DNA of 64,000 bases, taken from contig DASWYF010000022.1 in NCBI GenBank assembly GCA_036405135.1, positions 1-64,000 of the forward strand. The letters run 5' to 3'. Made by a program: the position numbers and the translations under genes. This document shows positions 1 to 9,115 of this stretch, in pieces (position 1 is the first letter of the stretch; each line of letters begins with the position of its first letter). Origin of the DNA: Verrucomicrobiia bacterium (GTDB lineage Bacteria; Verrucomicrobiota; Verrucomicrobiia; Limisphaerales; JAEYXS01). The notes beneath the pieces were generated by a model. It worked only from the letters and a program-made list of their open reading frames with translations. It was not told the origin of the DNA and did no database searches.

Positions 1-120
1 ACCGGCCGATCGGCGCGGATTCGCGCGGATGACCTTCGCAGGTGTGCGTTTTGGTATGCGTTGGGCGCTTTTTAACCCCTCAAGCCAGAAAAACCCTAGG
101 AAACAGCCTAGAATTCGCAT

Positions 121-195
121 TGGAGGCGAGGGTCGGAATCGAACCGACGAATGCAGCTTTTGCAGAGCCGTGCCTTACCACTTGGCTACCCCGCC
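121..195 (-). tRNA. tRNA-Cys (GCA)
   Basis: Read on the minus strand, the 75 bases fold as a full cloverleaf. The acceptor arms GGCGGGG and CCTCGCC pair with one G-U. The anticodon loop CTGCAAA places GCA at positions 34-36. The T arm carries TTCGAAT. The discriminator base is U, as usual for cysteine tRNAs, and the 3' CCA is encoded. A promoter-like sequence lies just upstream. Confidence 0.95.
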
Positions 196-211
196 ATCAC
201 GCGTGCCGGGA

Positions 212-239
212 AATCTAAGGAACTCTCCCGTCAGCGCAA
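212..239 (-). promoter_or_regulatory. Putative promoter of tRNA-Cys
   Basis: On the minus strand TTGCGC (-35, positions 239-234) is followed by a 16-base spacer and TAGATT (-10, 217-212). The -10 ends 17 bases before the tRNA 5' end, a normal distance for a tRNA promoter. The call rests on consensus resemblance alone. Confidence 0.45.
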
Positions 240-462
240 GCTCTTGTTTTGAGTTTTTAGTAAAGTTTCGAGTTCGCTGAACTTGCCAGCTGAGGCCGGG
301 CCCCGTTTTTCAATTAACGCGCTGCGAAATCAAGGACGGTGATGTGCGTGTTTTTGCCAAAAGGTGCAGGGTATAAGTCGAAGGACGATTACGATCGGGG
401 GTGGGTGTGAAACCCGCTCGACAGGGGTTTGGTGGGCGGGCTAGGTTTCTGGGGTCAAACAA

Positions 463-1413
463 ATGGCTGAAGTGAATACATCGGCGGGTTCGCCTGCCCC
501 TACATCGGCACCTGCGCCAGCACCTGGTCCCAGCAAGGGGAAGGTGTTCTTGCGCCGTCTGTTCAGCTCGGTGATGTTGTGGACGGTGGTGATTACGGCT
601 TTGTTCTCCGGGAACAAAGTCATCTCGGATTGGTTCTTTGTCGGCATCATGACGTTGCTGGCGGTGACGGGGCTTCTGGAATTTTACGGGATGGTTGAGA
701 AGCGCGGGTTGGTTTGCTTCAAAGGGTGGGGGGTGTTCGGCGGTGTTTTGCTGATGACGAGCACGTTCTTCTATGTCTCCGGATTCTTGGGACCGAAAGA
801 TCCGGCGCGTCCGGCGGATTTTGAATCCAGCATCATCGTCATCTTTGTGCTGGGGTTGTGTGTGAAGCAGTTCACGTCCAAGACGAATACAGCGGGCATT
901 TTGGCGATTTCTACGACGTTGTTCGGCCTGATGTATGTGCCGTGGCTGTTGAATTTCGTGCAGAAGATCAATTACTTCCCGCGCATCAATGATAATGGGC
1001 ATTGGTATGTGCTGTATTTCATTCTGGTGACGAAGTTCAGTGATTTGGGGGCGTATGTGACGGGGTCATTGATCGGGAAGCACAAGATGATTCCACGTAT
1101 CAGTCCGGGGAAGACGTGGGAGGGGTTTGGCGGGGCGATCGTGATCTCGACGGGGGTGAGTGTGGCGTTTGCACACTTTGCGGCGGCGAAGCTGCCGGGG
1201 ATGAACCTCATGCATGCGGTGATCTTGGGCATTATGCTGAGCATCGCGGCGGTGATCGGGGATCTGATCGAGTCTTTGTTCAAACGGGAGTCGGGGGTGA
1301 AGGACTCGGGAGCGTTCTTTCCGGGTATCGGTGGCATTCTGGATCTCTTGGACAGCATCCTTTTCAACGCACCGCTCATGTATCTTTATCTGCGTCATGT
1401 TTTGACGCATTGA
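463..1413 (+). CDS. cdsA: Phosphatidate cytidylyltransferase (CdsA)
   Basis: Makes CDP-diacylglycerol from phosphatidic acid and CTP at the inner membrane, the branch point to phosphatidylglycerol and phosphatidylethanolamine. The 316-residue protein starts with a proline/alanine-rich soluble stretch of about 30 residues, then has a series of hydrophobic membrane segments. The family signature lies near the C-terminus: a KRESGVKD motif followed by FPGIGG, with acidic residues in LDLLDS. SPGKTWEGFGG upstream is also conserved in CdsA. It is the first gene of a compact operon with dxr, rseP and ispG, an arrangement common in bacteria with the MEP pathway. The stop is 34 bases before the dxr start chosen here. 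Confidence 0.95.
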   Translation: MAEVNTSAGSPAPTSAPAPAPGPSKGKVFLRRLFSSVMLWTVVITALFSGNKVISDWFFVGIMTLLAVTGLLEFYGMVEKRGLVCFKGWGVFGGVLLMTSTFFYVSGFLGPKDPARPADFESSIIVIFVLGLCVKQFTSKTNTAGILAISTTLFGLMYVPWLLNFVQKINYFPRINDNGHWYVLYFILVTKFSDLGAYVTGSLIGKHKMIPRISPGKTWEGFGGAIVISTGVSVAFAHFAAAKLPGMNLMHAVILGIMLSIAAVIGDLIESLFKRESGVKDSGAFFPGIGGILDLLDSILFNAPLMYLYLRHVLTH

Positions 1414-1447
1414 GGTGGAGTACGCATTATCGCCGGGTTTTTCGCGC

Positions 1448-2596
1448 ATGAAGAAAGTGGTTTTATTGGGCAGCACGGGTTCTATCGGCACCAGCACGAT
1501 CAAGGTGGCGGAGGACTTGCCGGATCAATTTCAACTGGTGGGGCTGGCGGCAGGTAACAACGTGGAGTTGTTGCTGGAGCAGACGCGTCGGCACAAACCG
1601 GCGGCGATCTCTATCACCGATCCGGCCAAGGCGAAGGAGCTATCCAACCTGCTGGGCACGGCTTGCCAAGTTTATAGCGGCAATGAAGGTCTCTTGAAGC
1701 TGGCGACGATGCCGGGGGCGGACATCGTGCTCATAGCCATCGTCGGCACGGCGGGATTGCAACCGGCGTTGGCGGCGATTCGGGCGGGCAAGGACATCGC
1801 GGTGGCGTCCAAGGAAATCTTGGTGATGGCGGGCGAGATCGTGATGAACGAGGCCCGGAAGCATGGGGTGCGCGTCCTGGCGGTGGATAGCGAGCACTCG
1901 GCTATTTTCCAATGCTTGGATGATAAACCAGCCAATTCGGTGCGGGCCTTGTGGTTGACGGCTTCCGGCGGTCCTTTCCGGGATAAGACGGTGTGGCCGA
2001 AGGAGAAGTTTGCGGAGATCACACTGGAGAAGGCGCTCAAGCATCCTTCTTGGGTGATGGGGCGGAAGATCACAATCGATTCAGCCACCTTGTTCAACAA
2101 AGGGCTGGAGATGATCGAGGCGCGGTGGCTCTTTGATATCGAGATGCCCCGGGTGAAGGTGGTGGTGCATCCGCAGAGTATCGTGCATTCCATGGTGGAG
2201 TTTGTGGACGGGTCCATTATCGCCCAGCTTTCCACGCCGGACATGTGCCTGCCCATTCAATATGCGCTGAGCTATCCGAAGCGGATCGGCAGTGACCGGG
2301 TGCAGACGAACTTTGCGAAAATCGGCACGTTGACCTTTGAAGAGCCGGATGTGGAACGCTTTCCAGCGGTGCAACTTGCGCGTCGGGCAGGGGAGGTTGG
2401 CGGGACGTTGCCAGCGGTATTGAACGCGGCCAATGAAGTGGCGGTCGAAGCTTTTGTTAATCGCCAAATCAACTTTCCTCAAATCACAGGGCTGGTTGCG
2501 AAGGTGATGGACGCGCACAATGTCGTATCGCATCCGACTCTGGATCAAATACTTGCAGCCGATGCTTGGGCACGGCAGGAGGCGGCGCGCGGCTGA
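1448..2596 (+). CDS. dxr: 1-deoxy-D-xylulose 5-phosphate reductoisomerase (Dxr)
   Basis: Converts DXP to MEP with NADPH, the committed step of non-mevalonate isoprenoid synthesis. The N-terminal nucleotide-binding motif GSTGSIGTST, the metal-site segment AVDSEHSAIFQ, the TASGGPFR loop and HPQSIVHSMVEF are all present. At 382 residues it has the usual family length. The ATG at 1448 was preferred because the protein then begins MKKVVLLGSTGSIG, as in other Dxr proteins; an in-frame GTG at 1415, directly after the cdsA stop, would add 11 residues that do not belong to the fold. Second gene of the cdsA operon. Confidence 0.95.
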   Translation: MKKVVLLGSTGSIGTSTIKVAEDLPDQFQLVGLAAGNNVELLLEQTRRHKPAAISITDPAKAKELSNLLGTACQVYSGNEGLLKLATMPGADIVLIAIVGTAGLQPALAAIRAGKDIAVASKEILVMAGEIVMNEARKHGVRVLAVDSEHSAIFQCLDDKPANSVRALWLTASGGPFRDKTVWPKEKFAEITLEKALKHPSWVMGRKITIDSATLFNKGLEMIEARWLFDIEMPRVKVVVHPQSIVHSMVEFVDGSIIAQLSTPDMCLPIQYALSYPKRIGSDRVQTNFAKIGTLTFEEPDVERFPAVQLARRAGEVGGTLPAVLNAANEVAVEAFVNRQINFPQITGLVAKVMDAHNVVSHPTLDQILAADAWARQEAARG

Positions 2597-2706
2597 CGAG
2601 GTTGCTGGCAAATCCGTGGTTTTACTAGGTTGCCAGTCGCTGGTGCGCCAGTATAGTCAATCCTGTGGCATTCACACCACGGGCGTATCCGTGGTGTAAA
2701 CCCTAT

Positions 2707-4137
2707 ATGAGCATAGCTGGTGTCTTAAAATTTTTGTTCATCCTGTTTGAAGTGATCGTGCTCTTCAACTTGGTGATCATCGTGCATGAGCTGGGTCATT
2801 TCCTAGCGGCCAAGTGGCGCGGGCTGCATGTGGACCGGTTTGGCATCTGGTTCGGCAAGCCGATCTGGGAGAAGAAAATCGGCGGCGTGACCTATTGCTT
2901 GGGTTGCATCCCGGCGGGTGGCTTCGTTTCCCTACCGCAGATGGCACCGATGGAGGCGATCGAGGGCAAGATTGAAGGCCCGAAGGAGAATCTCCCGGAG
3001 ATCTCGCCGATCGACAAGATCATCGTGGCGTTCGCAGGACCGTTGTTCAGTTTGCTGCTGGCGTTTGCTTTTGCTGTGATCGTATGGGGTATTGGGCGTC
3101 CGGTGAGCGAGAAGGAGACGACAACCATCGTGGGTTTTGCCCCGAAAGAGTTTCCGGCGGCACAAGCTGGCATCCAGGCTGGTGATAAAATCTTGGAGAT
3201 CGATGGAGCGCCCGTGGACCGCTTCTCGGGTGTCAGCAAGCACAGCATCATGTGGCGGATCGTGAGCAGCGAAGGCGAGACGATCAATGTGAAGATACAA
3301 CGCGGCGAGGTGGTGACGAATTTCGTGGTGGCACCGAGATTGCCGGAAACGAAGAGCTATGAGCGCAAGGGATTGCGACAGATCGGTGTGGAGCCTTCGC
3401 AGACGCCTGTTGTCGCGGGATTGGTAGAGCATGGACCGGCCTTGAAGGCGGGCTTGCAGATCAATGACGAGATCGTGGCGGTGAACGGGGTGAAAGTGTA
3501 TCACCCGGCAGGTGTGGCCCAGCAACTCGCGCTGGCGAGCAACAATGTCTCGATGGTCACCGTGAAGCGTGCTGGTGCGGAAAAGACTTTGGAAGTGAAG
3601 CCGGCCAAGCCGATCAATTGGGACGAATTCAAGATCGGCATCGAATGGGATGCCACGGGGAAGATGTCCCTCATCCATCCGAATCCGATCGAGCAGGTAA
3701 AGGGTGGTATCGATTCCATGGTGGGCACGTTTGCTGCATTGTTCTCCCCGAAATCTGATATCAAGCCGCAGCATCTCTCGGGTCCAGTGGGCATCATGCG
3801 CATCTACTATCTGCTCTTCGAGAGCGATCAGGGCTGGCGCCTGGCCATCTGGTTCAGCGTGGTGTTGAACATCAATCTCGCCATCATGAACATGTTACCG
3901 GTGCCAGTCTTGGATGGTGGCCATATCACGCTGGCGTTGATCAATCTCATCAGTCGTCGCGAGGTAAGCCCGAAGATATTGAACTGGGTTTATCAGGGAT
4001 GCGCGGTGATGGTGATCGGCTATATCATGTATGTCTCGTTCTATGATGTGCAGGATCTGAAACCGGATAAATCGGCTCCGCCGAAAGAAATGAAGTTTGC
4101 ACCGGAGCCCAGTTCGTCTACGAATTCCCCGAAGTAG
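2707..4137 (+). CDS. rseP: Site-2 membrane zinc protease (RseP family, M50)
   Basis: Intramembrane metalloprotease that cleaves anti-sigma factors and leftover signal peptides. The zinc motif HELGH is at residues 27-31 in the first membrane helix. Two PDZ-like domains occupy roughly residues 130-310, and MLPVPVLDGGH in a C-terminal helix supplies the third zinc ligand of the family. The 476-residue length fits RseP proteins with two PDZ domains. ATG at 2707 gives the normal short N-terminus; a GTG at 2665 would add 14 residues. It lies between dxr and ispG, 2 bases before the latter, so the genes are almost certainly co-transcribed. Confidence 0.93.
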   Translation: MSIAGVLKFLFILFEVIVLFNLVIIVHELGHFLAAKWRGLHVDRFGIWFGKPIWEKKIGGVTYCLGCIPAGGFVSLPQMAPMEAIEGKIEGPKENLPEISPIDKIIVAFAGPLFSLLLAFAFAVIVWGIGRPVSEKETTTIVGFAPKEFPAAQAGIQAGDKILEIDGAPVDRFSGVSKHSIMWRIVSSEGETINVKIQRGEVVTNFVVAPRLPETKSYERKGLRQIGVEPSQTPVVAGLVEHGPALKAGLQINDEIVAVNGVKVYHPAGVAQQLALASNNVSMVTVKRAGAEKTLEVKPAKPINWDEFKIGIEWDATGKMSLIHPNPIEQVKGGIDSMVGTFAALFSPKSDIKPQHLSGPVGIMRIYYLLFESDQGWRLAIWFSVVLNINLAIMNMLPVPVLDGGHITLALINLISRREVSPKILNWVYQGCAVMVIGYIMYVSFYDVQDLKPDKSAPPKEMKFAPEPSSSTNSPK

Positions 4138-4139
4138 TC

Positions 4140-5933
4140 ATGCAATATTGTTCCTCTCCATTCCAGTTCCAGCGCCGTCAGACCCGTGAAGTCGTGGTGG
4201 GTGATCCGGCGAACGGTGGCGTCATCATCGGTGGCAAGCACCCGGTGGTGAAGCAGTCCATGCTCACGTGCGATACGATGAACACGGCGCTCTGCGTGCA
4301 GCAGACGTTGGAGCTGGTGGCCGTGGGCTGCCAGATCGTGCGCATCACCGCACCGACGGTGAAGGACGCCGCGAACCTGCAGAACGTGGTGGCGGAATTG
4401 CGCGCCAAAGGATGCAACGTGCCGATCGTGGCGGACATTCATTTCAAACCAGATGCGGCGATGGAAGCGGTGAAGTGGGTGGAGAAGATCCGTATCAATC
4501 CCGGCAACTACGCGGACTCGAAGAAGTTCGCAATCAAGGAATATACGGACGAGGCGTATTTGGCCGAGCTGCAACGCATCGAAGAGAAATTCACGCCGTT
4601 GGTGCTGGAATGCAAACGCCTGAACCGGGCGATGCGCATCGGCACGAACCACGGCTCGCTCAGCGACCGTATCATGAACCGTTACGGCGATTCGCCGTTG
4701 GGCATGGTGGAGAGTGCGCTGGAGTTCGCCCGCATCTGCCGGAAGAATGATTTTCATAACTTCGTGTTCTCGATGAAGTCGAGCAATCCGAAGGTGATGA
4801 TCGAGTGCTACCGCTTGTTGGTGGCGCGTCTCGCGAAGGAAGGTGCGGACTGGAATTATCCGATCCACCTCGGTGTCACTGAGGCGGGTGAGGGTGAAGA
4901 TGGTCGTATCAAATCCGCCATCGGCATCGGCTCGCTGCTGTGCGATGGCTTGGGTGATACAATTCGGGTTTCCCTCACGGAAGATTCTCCGCGTGAGATC
5001 GCGGTGTGTAATGACTTGGTGGCGCAAATCCCGTTGCTGACGGCGAAGAACAATACCATTGGGCACACACAGTTCCCGTTTGATCCATTCCACTACGAGC
5101 GTCGGTTGACGCCGGAGACGGAGTTGAACGAAACGATCAAGTGCGGCGGTGAACAGACCGTGCGCGTGGTGGTGACGAAAGCGACGTGGGAGAAGGTCGC
5201 GCCGAAGATTTCGCCGAAGGCGGATGTGAAACCGGAAGCGGTGTATGAGGATCTGAACATCCTCGAACTCGATCCGACGCAGGAGATTTCCAGTGAAGCG
5301 ATCAATTGCGATACGCAACTGGTGGCGGTGAAGGACGGCGTGCAGTTGCCCGTCATCACGGCGTATCGCCTGCTGGTGGCACAGTTGAAGCGTCTGGGCC
5401 GCAAGAACCCGATTCTGCTGAAGGATTGCCTGACGTTTGAACCGGTGCCGTTGCACCCGAATATCGCACTCTTGCGCGCGGCGGTGAACATCGGAGCGTT
5501 GCTGGCGGATGGCATCGGTGATGCGATCCTCGTGCGGGGGGAATCGGGCGCGGGACAATCGTTGCGGCTCGCTTACAATATTTTGCAGGCGGCGGGTTGC
5601 CGTTCGTTCAAGACGGATTACGTGGCGTGCCCGAGCTGCGGGCGAACGTTGTTCAATCTCCAGACGGTCACGGCGCGCATCAAGGCGCGCACGGAACATC
5701 TGAAGGGCGTGAAGATCGCGATCATGGGTTGCATCGTGAACGGGCCGGGCGAGATGGCGGATGCGGACTTCGGTTACGTGGGCGGGGCACCGAACAAGAT
5801 CAATCTCTACGTAGGCAAGACGCCGGTGAAGTTCAACATTCCCGAGGCGGAAGCCGTGGAACGTCTGGTGGATCTTATCCGCGAGCATGGCAAGTGGGTG
5901 GAACCGCAGCTCGAAGAAGCGGCGGCGAACTAA
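4140..5933 (+). CDS. ispG: 4-hydroxy-3-methylbut-2-enyl diphosphate synthase (IspG), long form
   Basis: Iron-sulfur enzyme that reductively opens MEcPP to HMBPP, the penultimate MEP-pathway step. At 597 residues it is the long form with an extra central domain between the TIM barrel and the iron-sulfur domain, as in plants, Chlamydiae and Bacteroidetes, rather than the shorter proteobacterial form of roughly 370 residues. The C-terminal cluster domain is clear: CPSCGRTLF and MGCIVNGPGEM provide the three cysteines and the catalytic glutamate. It starts 2 bases after rseP. With dxr it puts two MEP steps in one operon. Confidence 0.95.
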   Translation: MQYCSSPFQFQRRQTREVVVGDPANGGVIIGGKHPVVKQSMLTCDTMNTALCVQQTLELVAVGCQIVRITAPTVKDAANLQNVVAELRAKGCNVPIVADIHFKPDAAMEAVKWVEKIRINPGNYADSKKFAIKEYTDEAYLAELQRIEEKFTPLVLECKRLNRAMRIGTNHGSLSDRIMNRYGDSPLGMVESALEFARICRKNDFHNFVFSMKSSNPKVMIECYRLLVARLAKEGADWNYPIHLGVTEAGEGEDGRIKSAIGIGSLLCDGLGDTIRVSLTEDSPREIAVCNDLVAQIPLLTAKNNTIGHTQFPFDPFHYERRLTPETELNETIKCGGEQTVRVVVTKATWEKVAPKISPKADVKPEAVYEDLNILELDPTQEISSEAINCDTQLVAVKDGVQLPVITAYRLLVAQLKRLGRKNPILLKDCLTFEPVPLHPNIALLRAAVNIGALLADGIGDAILVRGESGAGQSLRLAYNILQAAGCRSFKTDYVACPSCGRTLFNLQTVTARIKARTEHLKGVKIAIMGCIVNGPGEMADADFGYVGGAPNKINLYVGKTPVKFNIPEAEAVERLVDLIREHGKWVEPQLEEAAAN

Positions 5934-5941
5934 GGGAACGC

Positions 5942-6505
5942 GTGGGATTGCTGCAAACCATCTTCGGCTACAAAGACCCGGCACAGCAATGGCCGGTGGT
6001 GGGCGGGCAGAAGGTGGTCTTTGATTTCGACAAGAATACGCTTAACGGCGTGGGCCTTCATGCGCCGTGGACGGCGCTGGAGGTATTCGGCAAGCCGGAG
6101 CTGAAGCGGCGCAAGGTGGAGGATTCGCTGGTCTATCTTTCACGCGGGTTCAGTGCGGACCTTTATCAAGGGAGTGTCGCCAGCTATAGTTTCGTGTGGA
6201 ATGACTACCTGCGGCAGGGGTTTCAACCGTTTCAAGGGGTGTTCCGCTTCAAGGGCAAAGAGCTGCATCTGGATGGCGATACAACGGAGAAGGAGATCGA
6301 ATCGATTTTTGATGATGAGTATTGGCGGGATGAGGGGAAGGACGAGATCGTCCTATTCTACGAGATGGAAGGGGCGGAGTGGCAGTTCGAGCTGGATCAG
6401 GAAGGTTTTTTGAAGACGTGTCTGATCCTGGCGTATCCGGTGCTGGCGGATGAGTTTCAGCGGGAGGCTTACAAGGTGACGAAGCCGTGGCCGACTTGGG
6501 GTTGA
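5942..6505 (+). CDS. Hypothetical protein downstream of ispG
   Basis: A 187-residue soluble protein starting at a GTG 8 bases after the ispG stop, so probably the last gene of the cdsA operon. The reading frame is open further upstream inside ispG, but only as a shadow of that gene. The protein is rich in acidic and aromatic residues (EIESIFDDEYWRDEG, EMEGAEWQFELDQEG), with no signal peptide or membrane segment. No family is recognised. Its spacing suggests a link with membrane or isoprenoid metabolism, but nothing in the protein itself shows this. Confidence 0.75.
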   Translation: MGLLQTIFGYKDPAQQWPVVGGQKVVFDFDKNTLNGVGLHAPWTALEVFGKPELKRRKVEDSLVYLSRGFSADLYQGSVASYSFVWNDYLRQGFQPFQGVFRFKGKELHLDGDTTEKEIESIFDDEYWRDEGKDEIVLFYEMEGAEWQFELDQEGFLKTCLILAYPVLADEFQREAYKVTKPWPTWG

Positions 6506-6508
6506 AGA

Positions 6509-6605
6509 TTTTTGACAGGATTAATAGGATTTACGGGATGGGGAGCGTAATGCGTAATGCGTAATGCGTAACTGAAAGACATCGAATGCCCAACTTTCAA
6601 CATCG
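6509..6605. repeat. Three short degenerate direct-repeat tracts
   Basis: Directly after the ispG operon come GACAGGATTAATAGGATTTA (about 6513-6532), four turns of a GCGTAAT unit (about 6546-6571), and a tract around ACATCGAATGCCC...ACTTTCAACATCGG (about 6580-6605). Each is an imperfect tandem of a 6-10-base unit. Similar tracts recur elsewhere in this window beside genes. Confidence 0.6.
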
Positions 6606-6666
6606 GAAGTGAGAGATGAGGAAGGTCGGAGGGGAAGGGGGATTTGATTCGTCGGAGGGCAACTTA

Positions 6667-6712
6667 CTGCCGGCTAGAAGCGCGGCAGCACGGGGCTTTG
6701 GGTTTCGTCGGG
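6667..6712. repeat. Hairpin repeat family A, copy 4 (diverged)
   Basis: The core has arms CTGCCG and CGGCAG, followed by AGCACGGG and GGGTTTCGTCGGG. It matches the copies at 16717, 22597 and 39301 in the hairpin arms and in the trailing TTTCGTCG. Confidence 0.7.
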
Positions 6713-6753
6713 AAAGAAAAAGGCCGCACAGTGATGTGCGGCCGGTTGTTTTT
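6713..6753 (-). terminator. Intrinsic terminator of aroF, possibly bidirectional
   Basis: Perfect 9-bp stem GGCCGCACA / TGTGCGGCC (6722-6730 and 6735-6743) with a GTGA loop. On the minus strand it is followed by TTTTTCTTT, about 30 bases after the aroF stop. On the plus strand GGTTGTTTTT follows, so it may also stop transcripts from the other side. Confidence 0.9.
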
Positions 6754-6772
6754 ACGATGATAAGCAGTTGGC

Positions 6773-7840
6773 TTAGGCCACGGCGGTTTGAGCGGTCAGT
6801 TTCGCGAGGCCTTCGTGGCCTTTGCGGAGGATGCGCTCGGTGGTGGTCCAGTCGATGCAGGCATCGGTGATGGAGACGCCGTATTTCAGATCGGCAGGGG
6901 CTTTGAGCGCCTGGCTGCCTTCGCTGAGGAAGCTCTCGACCATCACACCGGTGATGTATTGATTTCCTTCCGCGCGTTGGGCGATGACGCTATTCCAGAC
7001 TTCTTCCTGCTTCGCGTGTTGCTTGCCGGAGTTGGCGTGGCTGCAATCTACCATCAGGCGGGGCGGAAGCTTGGCCTTGTTCAGCGCGGTCACGGCCTCG
7101 GCGATGCTCTCGGCATCGTAGTTCGTGCGGACACGGCCACCGCGCAGCACCACGTGGCCATCGGGATTGCCGGTGGTGGAGATGATGCTGGTGAAGCCAT
7201 CGGGATCGATGCCGAGGAAGCTGTGCGCGCTACGCGCCGCAGTCATGGCGTCGATGGCGGTTTGCAGGCTGCCATCGGTGCCGTTCTTGAAGCCGACGGG
7301 CATGGAGAGGCCGCTGGCCATCTCGCGATGGGTTTGCGATTCCGTGGTGCGCGCGCCGATCGCGGCCCAACTGATGAGCTCGGCGAGGTATTGCGGCACG
7401 ATGGGATCGAGGAACTCCGTCGCGGCAGGCAGGCCGAGTTCATTGATCTGCAAGAGCAGTTTGCGTCCGACTTTCAGGCCAGCTTCGATGTCATACGTGC
7501 CGTTCAGGTGCGGATCGTTGATCAGACCTTTCCAGCCGATGGTGGTGCGCGGTTTCTCGAAGTAAACGCGCATCACGATGCACAGGCGGTCGCTCAATTC
7601 CTGCTGCAGTTTCACGAGGCGGGCGGCGTAATCCAGCGCGGCGGACGGATCGTGAATGGAGCAGGGGCCGAGGATGACCAGCAGGCGCGGGTCTTCGCCA
7701 CGCAAGATGGCGCGGACGGCTTCGCGACCTTTGACGACGGTCTGTTCCGCCTTCTGGCTGAGCGGCAACTGGGCTTTCAGCGCATTGGGCGAGAGCAAGC
7801 GTTTGGTCTCCTGTACGTGCAGGTTATTGATCGGCTGCAT
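6773..7840 (-). CDS. aroF: 3-deoxy-7-phosphoheptulonate (DAHP) synthase, AroFGH type
   Basis: Condenses phosphoenolpyruvate and erythrose 4-phosphate, the first step of the shikimate pathway. The 355-residue sequence is class I (AroF/G/H-like): [12 protein letters not shown] near residue 55, [41 protein letters not shown] and [11 protein letters not shown] are all canonical and include the metal and PEP ligands. The isozyme, and thus the feedback effector, cannot be told from sequence alone. It lies 27 bases after a HAD phosphatase gene on the same strand and ends in a strong terminator. Confidence 0.93.
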   Translation of the reverse strand: MQPINNLHVQETKRLLSPNALKAQLPLSQKAEQTVVKGREAVRAILRGEDPRLLVILGPCSIHDPSAALDYAARLVKLQQELSDRLCIVMRVYFEKPRTTIGWKGLINDPHLNGTYDIEAGLKVGRKLLLQINELGLPAATEFLDPIVPQYLAELISWAAIGARTTESQTHREMASGLSMPVGFKNGTDGSLQTAIDAMTAARSAHSFLGIDPDGFTSIISTTGNPDGHVVLRGGRVRTNYDAESIAEAVTALNKAKLPPRLMVDCSHANSGKQHAKQEEVWNSVIAQRAEGNQYITGVMVESFLSEGSQALKAPADLKYGVSITDACIDWTTTERILRKGHEGLAKLTAQTAVA

Positions 7841-7867
7841 GACAACTAATATGGCCTTTGGCCGGGA

Positions 7868-8749
7868 CTACTTCCACGCGGGGTTTTCCGGCAGGCAGGC
7901 GTCGAATTCCTTAACCAGTGCGGTCTCGTATTCGCCTGCATAGGTGCCCTTGAAGAAGCGGTCGAGCGCTTCGTTGTGCAGGCGTTCCCAGGAGGCTTCT
8001 TCTTTGCCGGGGTTGATGGGGAAGAACAGCGCGCCGTTTTTCTTGGCGGCGTTGAAATCGCCCGGGGCGTCACCGATCATGAGGATCTTGGTGGGGGCGT
8101 ATTTGTCCTTCGCAGCAAATTTGATGTGCTCGGTCTTCGTGCCCATCTCCTGACCGGCGATGATCTTCACGAACTTCTCGATGCCGTGCTCGCTCCACTC
8201 GCGTTGGAGGGCGTCCACGGGCGTCTGGCTGATGCACATGGCATCCGCCTGAGCGTTGATTTTGGCGAGGCATTCGCGGACGAGCGGGAAGGGGGGCACA
8301 CCATGGACGAGGTCCAGCACGGTGTCATTGACGGCGTCCGACCAGACTTTGACCTGGTCGAGGCCGCGATTGCCGTTCTTCACTTCGGCGGCGAGGGTCG
8401 CATTGCCGAGCTTGGTTTCACGGGCGATCCATTCATCGAGTGCTTTGGTGTCAGCGATCTTGACGCCACGGGCGTTGACCTGCGGACGTTCACGCAGGAG
8501 GTTCAAGGCGCGGACGAGGGCCGGGAAACGGTTGGCCCCACGGGTCTTGGAGTAAAGGTTCACAAACGCCCAGGTTTCACGGGCGTATTTGCTGACGGCT
8601 TGGAGGTGGAAATGCTTGATGAACATGGGGGCAAAGCACTCCTGGTGCTTGATCTCCATGCTGTCAAAGATGCAGCCGTCAGAATCAATGCCGACGAAGA
8701 ATTCTTTCGAGGGCTTAAAATCGCGCAATACTTGTGCCGGATCGCTCAT
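7868..8749 (-). CDS. HAD-superfamily phosphatase
   Basis: A 293-residue soluble hydrolase. Motif I is GIDSDGCIFDS (nucleophile Asp and acid/base Asp in the DxD pair), motif II is around CISQTP, and motif IV is MIGDAPGDFNAAKK. The large helical cap between motifs I and II (about residues 40-150) is of the C1 type. The substrate is unknown. It precedes aroF on the same strand with a 27-base gap, so the two are likely co-transcribed; a role near sugar phosphates is possible but unproven. The start codon gives a short N-terminus with no signal peptide. Confidence 0.85.
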   Translation of the reverse strand: MSDPAQVLRDFKPSKEFFVGIDSDGCIFDSMEIKHQECFAPMFIKHFHLQAVSKYARETWAFVNLYSKTRGANRFPALVRALNLLRERPQVNARGVKIADTKALDEWIARETKLGNATLAAEVKNGNRGLDQVKVWSDAVNDTVLDLVHGVPPFPLVRECLAKINAQADAMCISQTPVDALQREWSEHGIEKFVKIIAGQEMGTKTEHIKFAAKDKYAPTKILMIGDAPGDFNAAKKNGALFFPINPGKEEASWERLHNEALDRFFKGTYAGEYETALVKEFDACLPENPAWK

Positions 8750-9115
8750 AAATAGAGGGCAAGATAGGAGGGCAAGCCGGGCAAAGAGTCAAATACGTTT
8801 TAAAGGCAAAAAACGAGGGGTTTTGCCCGGAATGACTCATGACGAAGTACGAATGACGAAGGGGAAAACTTCGAACATCGAACTTCTAACATCGACCAGC
8901 GAGAAGATGGGAAGGTTTTGGCTCCATATTGTGCATATAGCGCACGGAGGCTTAACGGTATTTTGAGAGGCGGGCAGGGTAGGACGTGAGATGCAGTGCG
9001 ATGGGGTTATAGGAGGTTGGTTTGGAGAACTGCGCTCCAAAAGTGCATGTGGGTTCGATAATCTTGCATGGCGGAGTCGGGGACGAATGGGTATGGTGAA
9101 GGCATTGAAATCCCT
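8750..9115. other. Divergent intergenic region with degenerate repeats
   Basis: About 366 bases between the HAD gene (minus) and the first DUF1549 gene (plus). No coding sequence is convincing. It carries ATGACGAAGTACGAATGACG (about 8838-8857) and TTCGAACATCGAACTTCTAA (about 8869-8888), two imperfect direct-repeat tracts of the dispersed type. The promoters of both flanking genes should be here, but none stands out. Confidence 0.6.

Noticed and set aside
4041-5984. Long open frame antisense to ispG (over 600 codons)
   Set aside because: It is a low-complexity, Arg/His-rich frame produced by the codon bias of ispG on the other strand; the sense frame has full IspG motifs.
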